From: Actinomycetes bacterium
Lineage (GTDB): Bacteria > Actinomycetota > JAICYB01
DNA: 33,723 nucleotides
Direction: 5' to 3'
Assembly: GCA_025934435.1 (NCBI GenBank)
Contig: JAICYB010000036.1
Location: forward strand, 1 to 33,723
A program made the translations under genes and the position numbers. Below the pieces are notes generated by a model. It saw nothing but the letters and a program-made list of their open reading frames with translations, ran no database searches and had not been told where the DNA came from. Positions 23,311 to 31,535 of the stretch are shown piece by piece; position 1 is the first letter of the stretch; each line of letters begins with the position of its first letter.

Positions 23311-24207
23311 CTAGGGGTCAGCGCGACCTTGAAGACACCCGATGAACTCTTCGGTTCGGTCGAAGACGAACGTGTGGCCCTCGCCCTCGAGAAGGCGGTA
23401 GTCGAGCTTCGGGATCGCGTCGACCCAGGCTTGCGCGTTCTCGACGCCGGTGAACGAGTCGTCGTCTCCTTGCCAGAGCGAGATCGGGACGTCGATCGTC
23501 GCGGGGTCGTAGCCCCACGGTGCCATCACGACGCGGTTGTCGTCGACGAGCCCGACCGCACCCTGGCGCGTCGCTTCGATAATCATCGCGACGAACTCTT
23601 CTTGGACCTCCGGCCGCGCCATCGCTTCAGCTTCGGGAGGAGAAAGCCCCTCACCACTCCCCGAGAACAGCTGCACGGCGAGCGCCGGGTTCCGTCGCGC
23701 TTCGAGTCCGAGCGCCGTGTACAGCTGCGCCGCCTGCCACGGATCGTCACGCGCGAGCTTCCAGAAGAAGTCTTTGCCTTGCCGTTCGGCTCCGTCCGGC
23801 TCTTGCAGGACGGGTGAAGCCGGCGCGAACAACGTCGCGGAACGAACGCGATCCTTGAGCAACGCCGCGCACGCACCCGCGTACGGTCCGCCCATCGACC
23901 ACCCGACGACGTGGAACCGTTCGATGCCGAGCGCGTCCGCGAGCTCGACGAGATCGGCCGGGAAGTCGGCAACGGTTCGTCCGACCTTCGGCCACGAGAG
24001 CCCGAGACCGGGCCGGTCGATCGTGATCCACCGGAGGCCACTCGACGCTATGACCGACAGATCGCCGCTCAGCGAGTACCGGCAACCCGGACCGCCGTGC
24101 AGATCGAACACGACGACATCGCTGCGGTCGGTCCCCCACTCGGCGTACCCGAGCTCGCGACCGTCGGACAGCGTGATCTTCTGATTGACCCGGGGGTCGT
24201 CGTACAT
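23311..24207 (-). CDS. Alpha/beta hydrolase (prolyl-aminopeptidase-like)
   Basis: The 298-residue cytoplasmic alpha/beta hydrolase shows the oxyanion motif HGGPGCRYS at about 37-45, YDRPGLG-type strand ITIDRPGLGLS, nucleophile elbow GWSMGG near 99-104, acid in GDDDSF and His in GEGHTFVF. The HGGPG sequence is characteristic of the proline-iminopeptidase/tricorn-factor subgroup, though many members act on other esters or amides. ATG 24207 is 2 nt after the CitE stop, so the genes are co-transcribed. In that setting it could act on a CoA-ester-derived or ester substrate, but this is only inferred. Confidence 0.85.
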   Translation of the reverse strand: MYDDPRVNQKITLSDGRELGYAEWGTDRSDVVVFDLHGGPGCRYSLSGDLSVIASSGLRWITIDRPGLGLSWPKVGRTVADFPADLVELADALGIERFHVVGWSMGGPYAGACAALLKDRVRSATLFAPASPVLQEPDGAERQGKDFFWKLARDDPWQAAQLYTALGLEARRNPALAVQLFSGSGEGLSPPEAEAMARPEVQEEFVAMIIEATRQGAVGLVDDNRVVMAPWGYDPATIDVPISLWQGDDDSFTGVENAQAWVDAIPKLDYRLLEGEGHTFVFDRTEEFIGCLQGRADP

Positions 24208-24209
24208 CC

Positions 24210-25157
24210 CTAGCTCTTGGTGCGCTGTAACCCTGCCGCTCGTCCTTGCGCTGCGTGCACCGCGGCCATCTTGCGGGATGCTTCGTCGATCATCTCGTTG
24301 CCGAACATGACGGCGCCCTTCATCTCTTCTGTGGTCGCCTTCTGGTAGGCCTCGAGGATGTCCTCCGCGCGGTCGTACTCCTCTTGCGACGGCGCGAAGA
24401 TCTCGTTCGCGATCGCGATCTGATCCGGGTGCAGCACCCATTTGCCGTCGTAACCGAGTTGACGCGAACGCACCGCGACTTCACGGAAACCGTCGGCGTC
24501 CCTCACGGCCGCGTACGGACCGTCGATCGCCTGCAGGTTGCGGTTGCGCGCGGCCACGAGGATGCGCATGAGGATCCAGTGCCAGTGGTCCCCCGGGTAG
24601 GAGTCGACGATCTGGCCGACGGTCGAGTGCGGCATGCCCATCGCGGCCGCCATGTCGCCGGGTCCGAAGATCAGTGTTTCGAGCCGCTCGGACGAGGCCG
24701 CGATCTCGTCGATGTTCGTGAGCCCTTGACCGTTCTCGATCTGCGCTTCGATACCGATCTTCTTCTCGAAGCCGTTCGTCTCTTCGACCATACGCAGCAG
24801 GTTGTCGACGAAGGTCACGTCCGACGCCCACTGCACCTTCGGGATCATGATGCAGTCGATCTTGTCCCCCACCGGCTCGACGATCTCGAGGATGTCGCGG
24901 TAGCACCAGTGCGTGTAGACGCCGTTGATCCGGACGACCACCGTCTTGTTGCCGTAGTCGTTGTCCTTCAGGGCCGCGACGATGTTCTTGCGGGCCGCTT
25001 CCTTCTCTCCGGGCGCGACGGAGTCCTCGAGGTCCATGAAGATCTCGTCCGCCGGGAGTCCGGGGGCCTTGCCGAGCATCTTCGGGCTCGAAGCGGGAAC
25101 GGACAGGCAGGAGCGCCGGGCGCGGAACTTAACGTCGCCGGCAGTCGTATACGCCAT
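24210..25157 (-). CDS. CitE/HpcH-family CoA-ester lyase (malyl-/methylmalyl-CoA lyase-like)
   Basis: The 315-residue TIM-barrel CoA-ester lyase cleaves or forms 3-hydroxyacyl-CoA esters. It shows RRSCLSVPASSPKML at the N-terminus (CoA/phosphate binding), the Mg-site MDLEDSV near 41-47, IEAQIENGQGL near 152-162 and FGPGDMAAAMG near 186-196. Length and the RRSCLSVPAS start fit the Mcl/CitE-like proteins of actinobacterial ethylmalonyl-CoA clusters, not the citrate-lyase complex (no citDFG genes here). ATG 25157 follows GAGGAGGT. It heads a two-gene operon with the alpha/beta hydrolase and is divergent from the ABC operon. Malyl-, methylmalyl- or citramalyl-CoA are the likely substrates. Confidence 0.85.
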   Translation of the reverse strand: MAYTTAGDVKFRARRSCLSVPASSPKMLGKAPGLPADEIFMDLEDSVAPGEKEAARKNIVAALKDNDYGNKTVVVRINGVYTHWCYRDILEIVEPVGDKIDCIMIPKVQWASDVTFVDNLLRMVEETNGFEKKIGIEAQIENGQGLTNIDEIAASSERLETLIFGPGDMAAAMGMPHSTVGQIVDSYPGDHWHWILMRILVAARNRNLQAIDGPYAAVRDADGFREVAVRSRQLGYDGKWVLHPDQIAIANEIFAPSQEEYDRAEDILEAYQKATTEEMKGAVMFGNEMIDEASRKMAAVHAAQGRAAGLQRTKS

Positions 25158-25243
25158 ATGACCTCCTCGAGGAATAGGGGGTAGATGTTATCCGTACGAG
25201 TGCCCCGGAGGCGTAGAGTGCTACTCGTGAGAGAGCGGCTCAC
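25158..25243. promoter_or_regulatory. Divergent promoter region: CitE / liv operon
   Basis: This 86-bp gap holds the promoters of both divergent operons. On the plus strand a TAGAGT -10-like element (25214-25219) sits between the arms of a 6-bp inverted repeat, ACGAGT (25196-25201) and ACTCGT (25223-25228), a possible operator. The CitE ribosome-binding site is at about 25161-25168. Shared control of the lyase and the importer is plausible. Confidence 0.4.
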
Positions 25244-26623
25244 ATGACGTCATCCAAAGAGCGCGTCGCGATCGTCTTCATGACGATAAGCGCGATCATG
25301 ACGCTCATCCTCGGTATCGCCGTGGCGTACCAAGTCGGACATCCTCACGGTGAGGTTCTGACGTCCCAGAGCGCGGCGAACACCGCCGGTGGTTCGTCCT
25401 CATCCGATGTTGCGTCGGCACCGACGACGAGCGGCACGTCGGGAACTTCCGGAACGGCTGCGACGGCCGGACGGACCGTGACCAGTGGCGGTGGTTCGTC
25501 CGCGTCGGCACCGACGTCGAACGTCTCCAACGCGAGCGTCGGGGTGAACCGAGGAACGATCACCGTCGGCGGGATCTTCGACGAGACCGGTCCGGTGGAC
25601 GCTACGACGGAGCGCGACACCGTCCGCGCATACTTCAACGAGGTCAACGCGCAGGGCGGCGTGAACGGCTACAAGCTGCAGCTCGTCGACTGCGACTCCG
25701 GCTACGACCCGCAGCTCGCGCGGCAGTGTTCGAACCGCCTCATCTCGCAGGGCATCCTCGCCGTCGTCGGGTGGACGTCGGTCAACGGAGAAGAGCCCGA
25801 GACGCCCTACCTCGCGAGCAAGGGCATCCCCGTGTTCGGCGGACTCGGTGTTCCGTCCGAATACACGACCTCGCTCTCGTTCCCGCAGTCCGCCGCGTTC
25901 CTGACGTACGGCACGGCGATGGGCGACGACGCGGCCGGTATCGGCATCAAGAAGCCCGGGATCATCGTCGTGAACGCGAACTTCATCAAGCCCGTCGAGA
26001 AGTCACTCACCGACTCGCTGCACAAGCACGGGATCCACGAGACGAGCGTCAACGAGGTTGACGCAACAAAGGCGGACTACACCGACATCGTCATCAAGCT
26101 CCGCTCCGAAGGCGCGGACTCGATCATCGCCGCGCTCGACCCGTTCTCGTACGCACGACTGTTTCAGGCGATGGATCGGCAGGCATATCACCCGAAGTAC
26201 TTCCTCGGACTCGGTCTCGACAAGGGATCGGCGCAGAAGCAATACGCGTCGACCGTGTACAACGCGTACTCGCTGACACCGGTGCTGGAGGTGGACGACC
26301 ACAAGACGGTGCCCGCGGTGAGCGAGTACCTGTCCGCGGTGCAGAAGTACTTCCCGAACCAGGTGGCGGCGCTCGACGTCTACACCGAGCAGCAGTGGGT
26401 CGCGGCGAGGTTCTTCGTGCAAGCCTTGAAGCAGATCGGCGCCGGTAAGCAGGTCACGCGCACGTCGCTCGTCGCCGCGGCGAACGCGATCAAGAACTGG
26501 AACAACGGCATCACGGTTCCGTTGTCCTACAAACCGGGGAACCACGACCCGAACCGGTGCTTCCAGTACACGCAGGACAAGAAGGGCACCTGGACCACTT
26601 ATACGGGCTGGAAGTGCTTCTAG
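25244..26623 (+). CDS. Membrane-anchored branched-chain amino-acid-type substrate-binding protein
   Basis: The 459-residue Peripla_BP_6 (LivJ-type) receptor begins with a transmembrane anchor (VAIVFMTISAIMTLILGIAVAYQV, residues 8-31, written here in two parts: VAIVFMTISAIMT and LILGIAVAYQV) in place of a lipobox. A Ser/Gly/Thr/Ala-rich linker at about 40-103 follows, then the binding domain from GTITVGGIFDETGPVD to the C-terminal FQYTQDKKGTWTTYTGWKCF. Two cysteine pairs could form disulfides. It is the receptor for the four downstream transporter genes. The ligand may be a branched-chain amino acid, amide, or short organic acid; sequence alone cannot tell. Overlaps the next gene by 10 bp. Confidence 0.9.
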   Translation: MTSSKERVAIVFMTISAIMTLILGIAVAYQVGHPHGEVLTSQSAANTAGGSSSSDVASAPTTSGTSGTSGTAATAGRTVTSGGGSSASAPTSNVSNASVGVNRGTITVGGIFDETGPVDATTERDTVRAYFNEVNAQGGVNGYKLQLVDCDSGYDPQLARQCSNRLISQGILAVVGWTSVNGEEPETPYLASKGIPVFGGLGVPSEYTTSLSFPQSAAFLTYGTAMGDDAAGIGIKKPGIIVVNANFIKPVEKSLTDSLHKHGIHETSVNEVDATKADYTDIVIKLRSEGADSIIAALDPFSYARLFQAMDRQAYHPKYFLGLGLDKGSAQKQYASTVYNAYSLTPVLEVDDHKTVPAVSEYLSAVQKYFPNQVAALDVYTEQQWVAARFFVQALKQIGAGKQVTRTSLVAAANAIKNWNNGITVPLSYKPGNHDPNRCFQYTQDKKGTWTTYTGWKCF

Positions 26624-27516
26624 CTTCGGCGAACTTCGGACTTCTTCCGAGCTACACCGTCATCGGCCTCGTCCTCGGCGGAACGTTCGCCCTCGCGGCG
26701 ATCGGTCTGGTCCTGATCTACCGCGTTTCGGGCGTGCTGCATTTCGGACACGGTGCGGTTGCGATGTTCTCGACGTTCATCGCCTATACCGTTGCCGTCG
26801 AGTGGGGGCTCCCGTCGATCCTCGGACTGTTCGCGGCCATCATCTTCGGCGCGGGCCTCGGTTACCTGATCGAGCGCTTCACGATCCGGCCGCTGCGCGA
26901 TCGTCCGGCGCTGACGAAGGTCGTCGTGACGATCGGCTGGCTCCTCGTCTTGCAGACGCTCGCCGGCGCGATCTGGAAGAACACCGCGTACCACCGCCCC
27001 GTCCAACTCGTCTCCCGCAGCGGGTTCAAGGTGCCGCTCATACATCTGATCATCGGTTACGACCAGCTCACGACGATGATCGTCGCCGTGGCGCTCGCGC
27101 TCGGAACCGCCGCGCTGCTCCGATACACGACGCTCGGGATATCGATGCGGGCCGTGGCGGACGACCCGGACTCCGCACGTCTTTGGGGCGTCAACGTCGA
27201 TCGCGTCACCGCGGCGTCCTGGATGGTGGGTTCCGCGATGGCGGCCATCGCCGGCGTGCTGATCACGCCGCTCATCAGTTTCACGACATTCGCGTTGACG
27301 CTGATCGTGATCGACGCTTTCACGGCAGCGTTGATCGGACGGCTCCAGAGTCTCCCGCTGACCGTGGTCGGCGCCGTTTTCCTCGGACTCGCGCAGACGT
27401 ATCCGCGCGCATTCGTGTCGAATGCCGGCTCCGGTGAGGTGGCGACCTTCCTGCTCGTCATCGTCACGTTGCTGGTGTTGTTCCGTCCGGGAACGTCCCG
27501 CGTGAGGCTCGCGTGA
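26614..27516 (+). CDS. ABC permease, LivH-type
   Basis: The 300-residue integral membrane permease of the branched-chain amino-acid type has about eight hydrophobic helices and the LivH-like start FGLLPSYTVIGLVLGGTFA. The loop LRYTTLGISMRAVADDPDSA contains the coupling-helix region that contacts the ATPases. I place the start at GTG 26614, inside the end of the receptor gene, because it begins just before the first conserved helix and has a GGGCTGGA element upstream; a longer frame to 26557 would only add a hydrophilic tail encoded within the receptor. The stop overlaps the next start (GTGA). Confidence 0.88.
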   Translation: MLLASANFGLLPSYTVIGLVLGGTFALAAIGLVLIYRVSGVLHFGHGAVAMFSTFIAYTVAVEWGLPSILGLFAAIIFGAGLGYLIERFTIRPLRDRPALTKVVVTIGWLLVLQTLAGAIWKNTAYHRPVQLVSRSGFKVPLIHLIIGYDQLTTMIVAVALALGTAALLRYTTLGISMRAVADDPDSARLWGVNVDRVTAASWMVGSAMAAIAGVLITPLISFTTFALTLIVIDAFTAALIGRLQSLPLTVVGAVFLGLAQTYPRAFVSNAGSGEVATFLLVIVTLLVLFRPGTSRVRLA

Positions 27517-28520
27517 CCGACAAGCGCCTCCGGCACGGAACGATCGTCGCCGGCCTGCTCGTCGCGATCGTCGTACCGCTCTTCCTGTCCGACTACTACC
27601 AGTACGAAGCGTCCGAGATCGCGGTGCTTGCGATCCTCGTCCTCTCGCTCGTTCTCATCACCGGCTTCGTCGGACAGATCTCTTTCTGCCAGTACTCATT
27701 CGCGGCGATCGGCGCATTCACCGTCGGTTCGCTCGTCGGCGGACATCACTGGAGCTTCTGGCTCGCCCTCGTCGTCGCCGTCGCCTTCTCCGCCGTCGTC
27801 GGCATCCTGGTCGGCATCCCGGCGCTCCGGTTGTCCGGACTGTTCCTCGCGATCCTGACCGTCGCCGTCGCGCTGTTCTTCGATCGATTCCTCTTGGCGC
27901 CCGGCACGTGGGACTCGTTCTCCGGCGGCCTCGAGCCGTGGAAGATCGGCCGGCCCTCGTTCGTCGGGATCGGCCTCGAGGGCCCGTATGCGTATTACGC
28001 GTTCGCCCTCGCCGCGTTCGTCGTCGTCGCCTGGCTCGTATGGAATCTCCGGATCGGGAAGACGGGACGCGTCCTGCGCGCCATCCGTGGCTCCGAGATC
28101 GCCGCGTCGATGATCGGCATCGACGTGACGCTGTGGAAACTCGCCGCCTTCGGCCTTTCGGCAGGACTCGCGGGGCTCGCCGGCGGACTGCTCGCGGCCG
28201 ATGTCGGCGCGGTCAGTCCACCTTCGTTCGACTTCCTGCATTCGGTGACGATCGCGGCCCTCGCGACGGTCATGGGGGTCGAATCGATCGGCGGCGCGGC
28301 CGTCGGCGCGTTCGCGCTCATCGGGATCCCCGAGATCCTTTCGCACACGCCGATCTCGCCGGACTACTTCCAGCTCATCGTCGGTGTCGCACTCATCGTC
28401 CAACTCGTTTTCGCACCACAGGGCGCGATCGTGAAGATGACCGAGGACGTGAAACGCTTGATCGGACGAAGCACCACGGACGACCCGCCGGCCGTCACGA
28501 AGGAGCTCGCGAAGGTATGA
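27513..28520 (+). CDS. ABC permease, LivM-type
   Basis: The 335-residue LivM-type permease has about nine to ten hydrophobic helices. Characteristic segments are GFVGQISFCQYSFAAIGAF, PALRLSGLFLAILTVAVA, and the coupling loop RIGKTGRVLRAIRGSEIAA followed by MIGIDVTLWKLAAFGLSAGL. GTG 27513 overlaps the LivH stop; the stop overlaps the LivG start (ATGA). A cytosolic C-terminal tail of about 30 residues (MTEDVKRLIGRS) is slightly longer than usual. It pairs with LivH to form the channel. Confidence 0.9.
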   Translation: MTDKRLRHGTIVAGLLVAIVVPLFLSDYYQYEASEIAVLAILVLSLVLITGFVGQISFCQYSFAAIGAFTVGSLVGGHHWSFWLALVVAVAFSAVVGILVGIPALRLSGLFLAILTVAVALFFDRFLLAPGTWDSFSGGLEPWKIGRPSFVGIGLEGPYAYYAFALAAFVVVAWLVWNLRIGKTGRVLRAIRGSEIAASMIGIDVTLWKLAAFGLSAGLAGLAGGLLAADVGAVSPPSFDFLHSVTIAALATVMGVESIGGAAVGAFALIGIPEILSHTPISPDYFQLIVGVALIVQLVFAPQGAIVKMTEDVKRLIGRSTTDDPPAVTKELAKV

Positions 28521-29284
28521 GCCTCCTCGAGGTCGACGGCGTGAGCGTCCGTTTCGGCGGCGTTCGCGCGCTGAGCAATGTCACCTTCCACGTCAACCGC
28601 GGCGAGATCTTCGGTCTCGTGGGCCCGAACGGCGCCGGAAAGACGACGCTCTTCAACGCCGTCACCGGAGTGGTTCGTCCGACGACGGGACGCATCTGCT
28701 TCGACGAGCAGGAGATCGGTCACCTCAAGCCCCACAAGCGCGCCCGCCTCGGCATCGGACGCACCTTCCAGAACCTCCAGCTCTTCGGGGCGATGACCGT
28801 CCTCGAGAACCTGATGCTTCCGGTCGATGCCTTCGCGCGGCGAGGCATCGTTTCGGACGCCTTCCGGCTCCCGACGGCGTCTTTCGAGGAACGTCGCGCG
28901 AGCGAACGCGCGCGGGCGACGCTCCATCTCCTCCACCTCGACGGCATCGACGATCAGCGAGCGAACGATCTCCCGGTCGGCATGCAGCGCCGCGTCGAGC
29001 TGGCGCGCGCGCTGTGTCTTCGTCCAAAGCTGCTGCTCTTGGACGAACCCGCTTCGGGACTCGACGCCCGGGAAACGGCCGAGCTCGCCGAAGCACTCCC
29101 CCGCATCCGCGAACGGTTCGGGACCACGATGCTCCTCGTCGATCACGACATGGCACTCGTGATGCGCGTGTGCGACCACATCACAGTGCTCGACTTCGGT
29201 GAGGTGATCTGCTCCGGGCCGCCGGAGGTCGTCCAGAAGGACGAGCGCGTCATCCGTGCCTATCTCGGCGAAGAGGTGGCGTGA
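28517..29284 (+). CDS. ABC ATPase, LivG-type
   Basis: The 255-residue ATPase has Walker A GPNGAGKTT at 36-44, the Q-loop segment RTFQNLQLFGAMTVLEN, the LivG-type signature LPVGMQRRVELARAL in place of LSGGQ, Walker B LLLLDEPASGLD and the H-loop in LLVDHDMALVM. LivG and LivF proteins form the heterodimeric motor of branched-chain amino-acid importers. It starts at ATG 28517 with ATGA coupling to LivM and ends 1 nt into the LivF start. Confidence 0.93.
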   Translation: MSLLEVDGVSVRFGGVRALSNVTFHVNRGEIFGLVGPNGAGKTTLFNAVTGVVRPTTGRICFDEQEIGHLKPHKRARLGIGRTFQNLQLFGAMTVLENLMLPVDAFARRGIVSDAFRLPTASFEERRASERARATLHLLHLDGIDDQRANDLPVGMQRRVELARALCLRPKLLLLDEPASGLDARETAELAEALPRIRERFGTTMLLVDHDMALVMRVCDHITVLDFGEVICSGPPEVVQKDERVIRAYLGEEVA

Positions 29285-30186
29285 TGCTGCTCGAGGTTCG
29301 CGGGATCCGGGCGGGATACGAAGGGATCCCCGTCGTGTTCGGCATCGACCTCGAGATCGGTGACGGCGAGATCGTCGCACTGCTCGGCAGCAACGGCGCG
29401 GGGAAAACGACGACGCTCCGCGCCATCTCCGGGATGATCCCGTTGATGTCCGGCGAGATCGCGTTCGACGGCGAACGGATCGACGGACTCGCCGCGGAGA
29501 AGATCGCACAGCGCGGCCTGCTGCACGTCCCCGAAGGACGAGGCCTCTTCCCGACGCTGACCGTCGGCGACACGCTTCGTCTCGCCGCGGCGATGGTCGG
29601 CGCCGACGACTCGGCGCAACGTATCGCCGACGCCATCGAAACGTTCCCGCGGCTCGCGGAACGAGACACGCAAACCGTCGGGACGCTCTCCGGCGGCGAG
29701 CAACAGATGCTCGCGCTCGCGCGTGGCCTGATCGCTCGTCCGAAGCTGCTGATGGTCGACGAGATGTCGCAGGGGCTCGCACCAGCGCTCGTTGCCGACC
29801 TGTTCGAGCGCATCGAAGAATTCGGTCGACGCGGCGTGTCCGTGCTTCTCGTCGAGCAGTTCGTCGGGCAAGCCCTCGGCGTCGCGCAACGTGCGTACGT
29901 CCTCGAGAAAGGCGAGATCACCTACAGCGGTCCGTCCGCGAAGCTCGCGAAGGACGAAGCCTTCGTTCGCGGCTCCTATCTCGGTGAGACGAACGGGAAA
30001 GCGCCGCGACCCATCCGCGAGGATCATTTCACCGAGCCCGTCACGGTCTCTCTGCCGCCGGCCCTGCTCCGCACGCTCGAAGAGCGCGCGGATCGCGAAG
30101 GCGTGGCCGTCGGCGACCTGATCGCGAAGGTCATCGGCACGGACGAACCGAAACGGAAGGCTCCGGCGAGGAGGCGCCGCCGATGA
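29284..30186 (+). CDS. ABC ATPase, LivF-type, with C-terminal ribbon-helix-helix-like extension
   Basis: The first 235 residues are a normal LivF ATPase: Walker A GSNGAGKTT at 35-43, signature TLSGGEQQ at 134-141, Walker B LLMVDEMSQGLAP at 155-167 (Met follows the catalytic Glu, where Pro is usual) and H-loop region LLVEQFVGQAL. The usual C-terminus (RGSYLGE, 229-235) is followed by 65 extra residues. Within these, 252-285 reads as a beta-strand plus two helices (VTVSLPPALLRTLEERAD then REGVAVGDLIAKVIG), closely resembling the ribbon-helix-helix fold, and ends with a basic tail. ATG 29284 overlaps the LivG stop; GTG 29281 is an alternative. The extension's role is unknown. Confidence 0.9.
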   Translation: MLLEVRGIRAGYEGIPVVFGIDLEIGDGEIVALLGSNGAGKTTTLRAISGMIPLMSGEIAFDGERIDGLAAEKIAQRGLLHVPEGRGLFPTLTVGDTLRLAAAMVGADDSAQRIADAIETFPRLAERDTQTVGTLSGGEQQMLALARGLIARPKLLMVDEMSQGLAPALVADLFERIEEFGRRGVSVLLVEQFVGQALGVAQRAYVLEKGEITYSGPSAKLAKDEAFVRGSYLGETNGKAPRPIREDHFTEPVTVSLPPALLRTLEERADREGVAVGDLIAKVIGTDEPKRKAPARRRRR

Positions 30187-31535
30187 GGCGCGTCAAGTTG
30201 TTCGCCGCGCTGTCGCTGCTGTCGACGGGCGCGCTGCTCTTCGCGCTCGTCGGTCGCTCGGGCGCCGGCCCCGACTTCGATGTCGTGAACGGAACCGTGA
30301 CCGCGGGCGGTGATCACATATCAGCGGGGAACGATGCGTTCCCGAACTTCGCGACGGGCGCGATCGACAATCGCTACCCCCTCGCATCGGCGCACGTCGA
30401 CAACTCGTCATCGCAGGGTTACGGTTCGCCCATCGACACCGGACCGCTCGGTCAGACGGGGGCGGCGACGGCGGGCGTGCAACAACCGCAATACGCGTCG
30501 GCGAAGTACCCGCCGAAGGCGACGTCGGTGACGGTCGGCTCGCCGCCCGTGCTGTATTCGACGGCGCATGCCGCGGAGAACACGGCGAGCTCCGACTCCG
30601 CCGTCGCGCGGATCTCGACCGTGCCGGCCGCGGCGGCACGCGCTCGCGCTGCGTCCATCGATCGCTTGGACCGAGCCCTGGCGGACTGGCGGCACGAGTT
30701 CCTGACCGCCGACGACAACGCGCGCTACCCGTTCGTCGCGGGGAAAGCGAGCGACCCGGACGGAGCACAAGGCCTGACGGCGCTCACGACCAGCAACTTC
30801 GACCCGAAAGCGGGGCTGCTTTCCGTGGATGCGGATGCGCATATCGAGCACGCATCATTCGGCGGCGGCGCGATCGCCCTGGACGACGTGCACCTCGATG
30901 TGTCCATCACGAACAACGGAACGCCGACGCCGAAGATCACCATCGACATCGGTGGTGCGTCCGTCGGCGGCGTTCCGGTGACGATCGGTACGGAAGGCGT
31001 GAGTGTTGCGGGGACGGCCGTACCCGGAACATCCGGCGTCATCGATCAGGCGAACGCCGGTCTCCAGCAAGCCCTGGCGAGCGGGGGCTTCACGATCGCT
31101 GCCGTCCAGCCGGTGATCACCAAGGGGAACAATCAGGTGTCCATCGAAGCGACGGCGGTGCGCGTGCGCTTCGAAGGCGGCGACGTCGCGCCGGGCGTCC
31201 CCGGCTCGTTCGTCGAGAACGACATCGGCGAAGCGTTCGCATTCTCGCTCGCGGTCCCGAGCAACGCGGTTCCGTCGGCCGGGCCAACCGCGGTCGGCGG
31301 ACTGACGAACAACGCACCGACGACGTCGTTCATCCCGGGATCGCCCGGAAGCCCGGGATCTCCCGGCACGCCGACGAGTTCGAGCGGCGGTTCCTACGCG
31401 ATGCCGGAAAGCGCGCAAGCACGGAAGGCCGTCGCGAACAAGCCACTCTGGTTGCTGCTCCTCTACTTCGCGTGGCAGAGCTCGATCGTGGGTTCGGCGG
31501 CGGCGCTGTGGCTCTGGAGGGCCGATCCGGCATGA
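30183..31535 (+). CDS. Secreted, C-terminally anchored protein of the ABC operon, unknown function
   Basis: The 450-residue protein has a signal peptide (about 1-28), a long Ser/Thr/Ala/Pro-rich region with an Arg/Ala-rich helix (about 145-175), a predicted beta-rich domain at about 195-345 (HIEHASFGGGAIALDDVHLDV, GGVPVTIGTEGVSVAG, VQPVITKGNNQVSIEATAV), a collagen-like GSPGSPGSPGTP stretch near 385-396, and a C-terminal transmembrane helix (LWLLLLYFAWQSSIVGSAAALW, in two parts LWLLLLYFAW and QSSIVGSAAALW). I do not recognise a named family. ATG 30183 overlaps the LivF stop (ATGA), so it is made with the transporter. It may be an accessory subunit on the cell surface. Confidence 0.75.
   Translation: MRRVKLFAALSLLSTGALLFALVGRSGAGPDFDVVNGTVTAGGDHISAGNDAFPNFATGAIDNRYPLASAHVDNSSSQGYGSPIDTGPLGQTGAATAGVQQPQYASAKYPPKATSVTVGSPPVLYSTAHAAENTASSDSAVARISTVPAAAARARAASIDRLDRALADWRHEFLTADDNARYPFVAGKASDPDGAQGLTALTTSNFDPKAGLLSVDADAHIEHASFGGGAIALDDVHLDVSITNNGTPTPKITIDIGGASVGGVPVTIGTEGVSVAGTAVPGTSGVIDQANAGLQQALASGGFTIAAVQPVITKGNNQVSIEATAVRVRFEGGDVAPGVPGSFVENDIGEAFAFSLAVPSNAVPSAGPTAVGGLTNNAPTTSFIPGSPGSPGSPGTPTSSSGGSYAMPESAQARKAVANKPLWLLLLYFAWQSSIVGSAAALWLWRADPA

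Noticed and set aside
28364..29782. 472-codon minus-strand frame
   Set aside because: Antisense to the livM-livG-livF genes, which have intact ATPase motifs and coupled starts.
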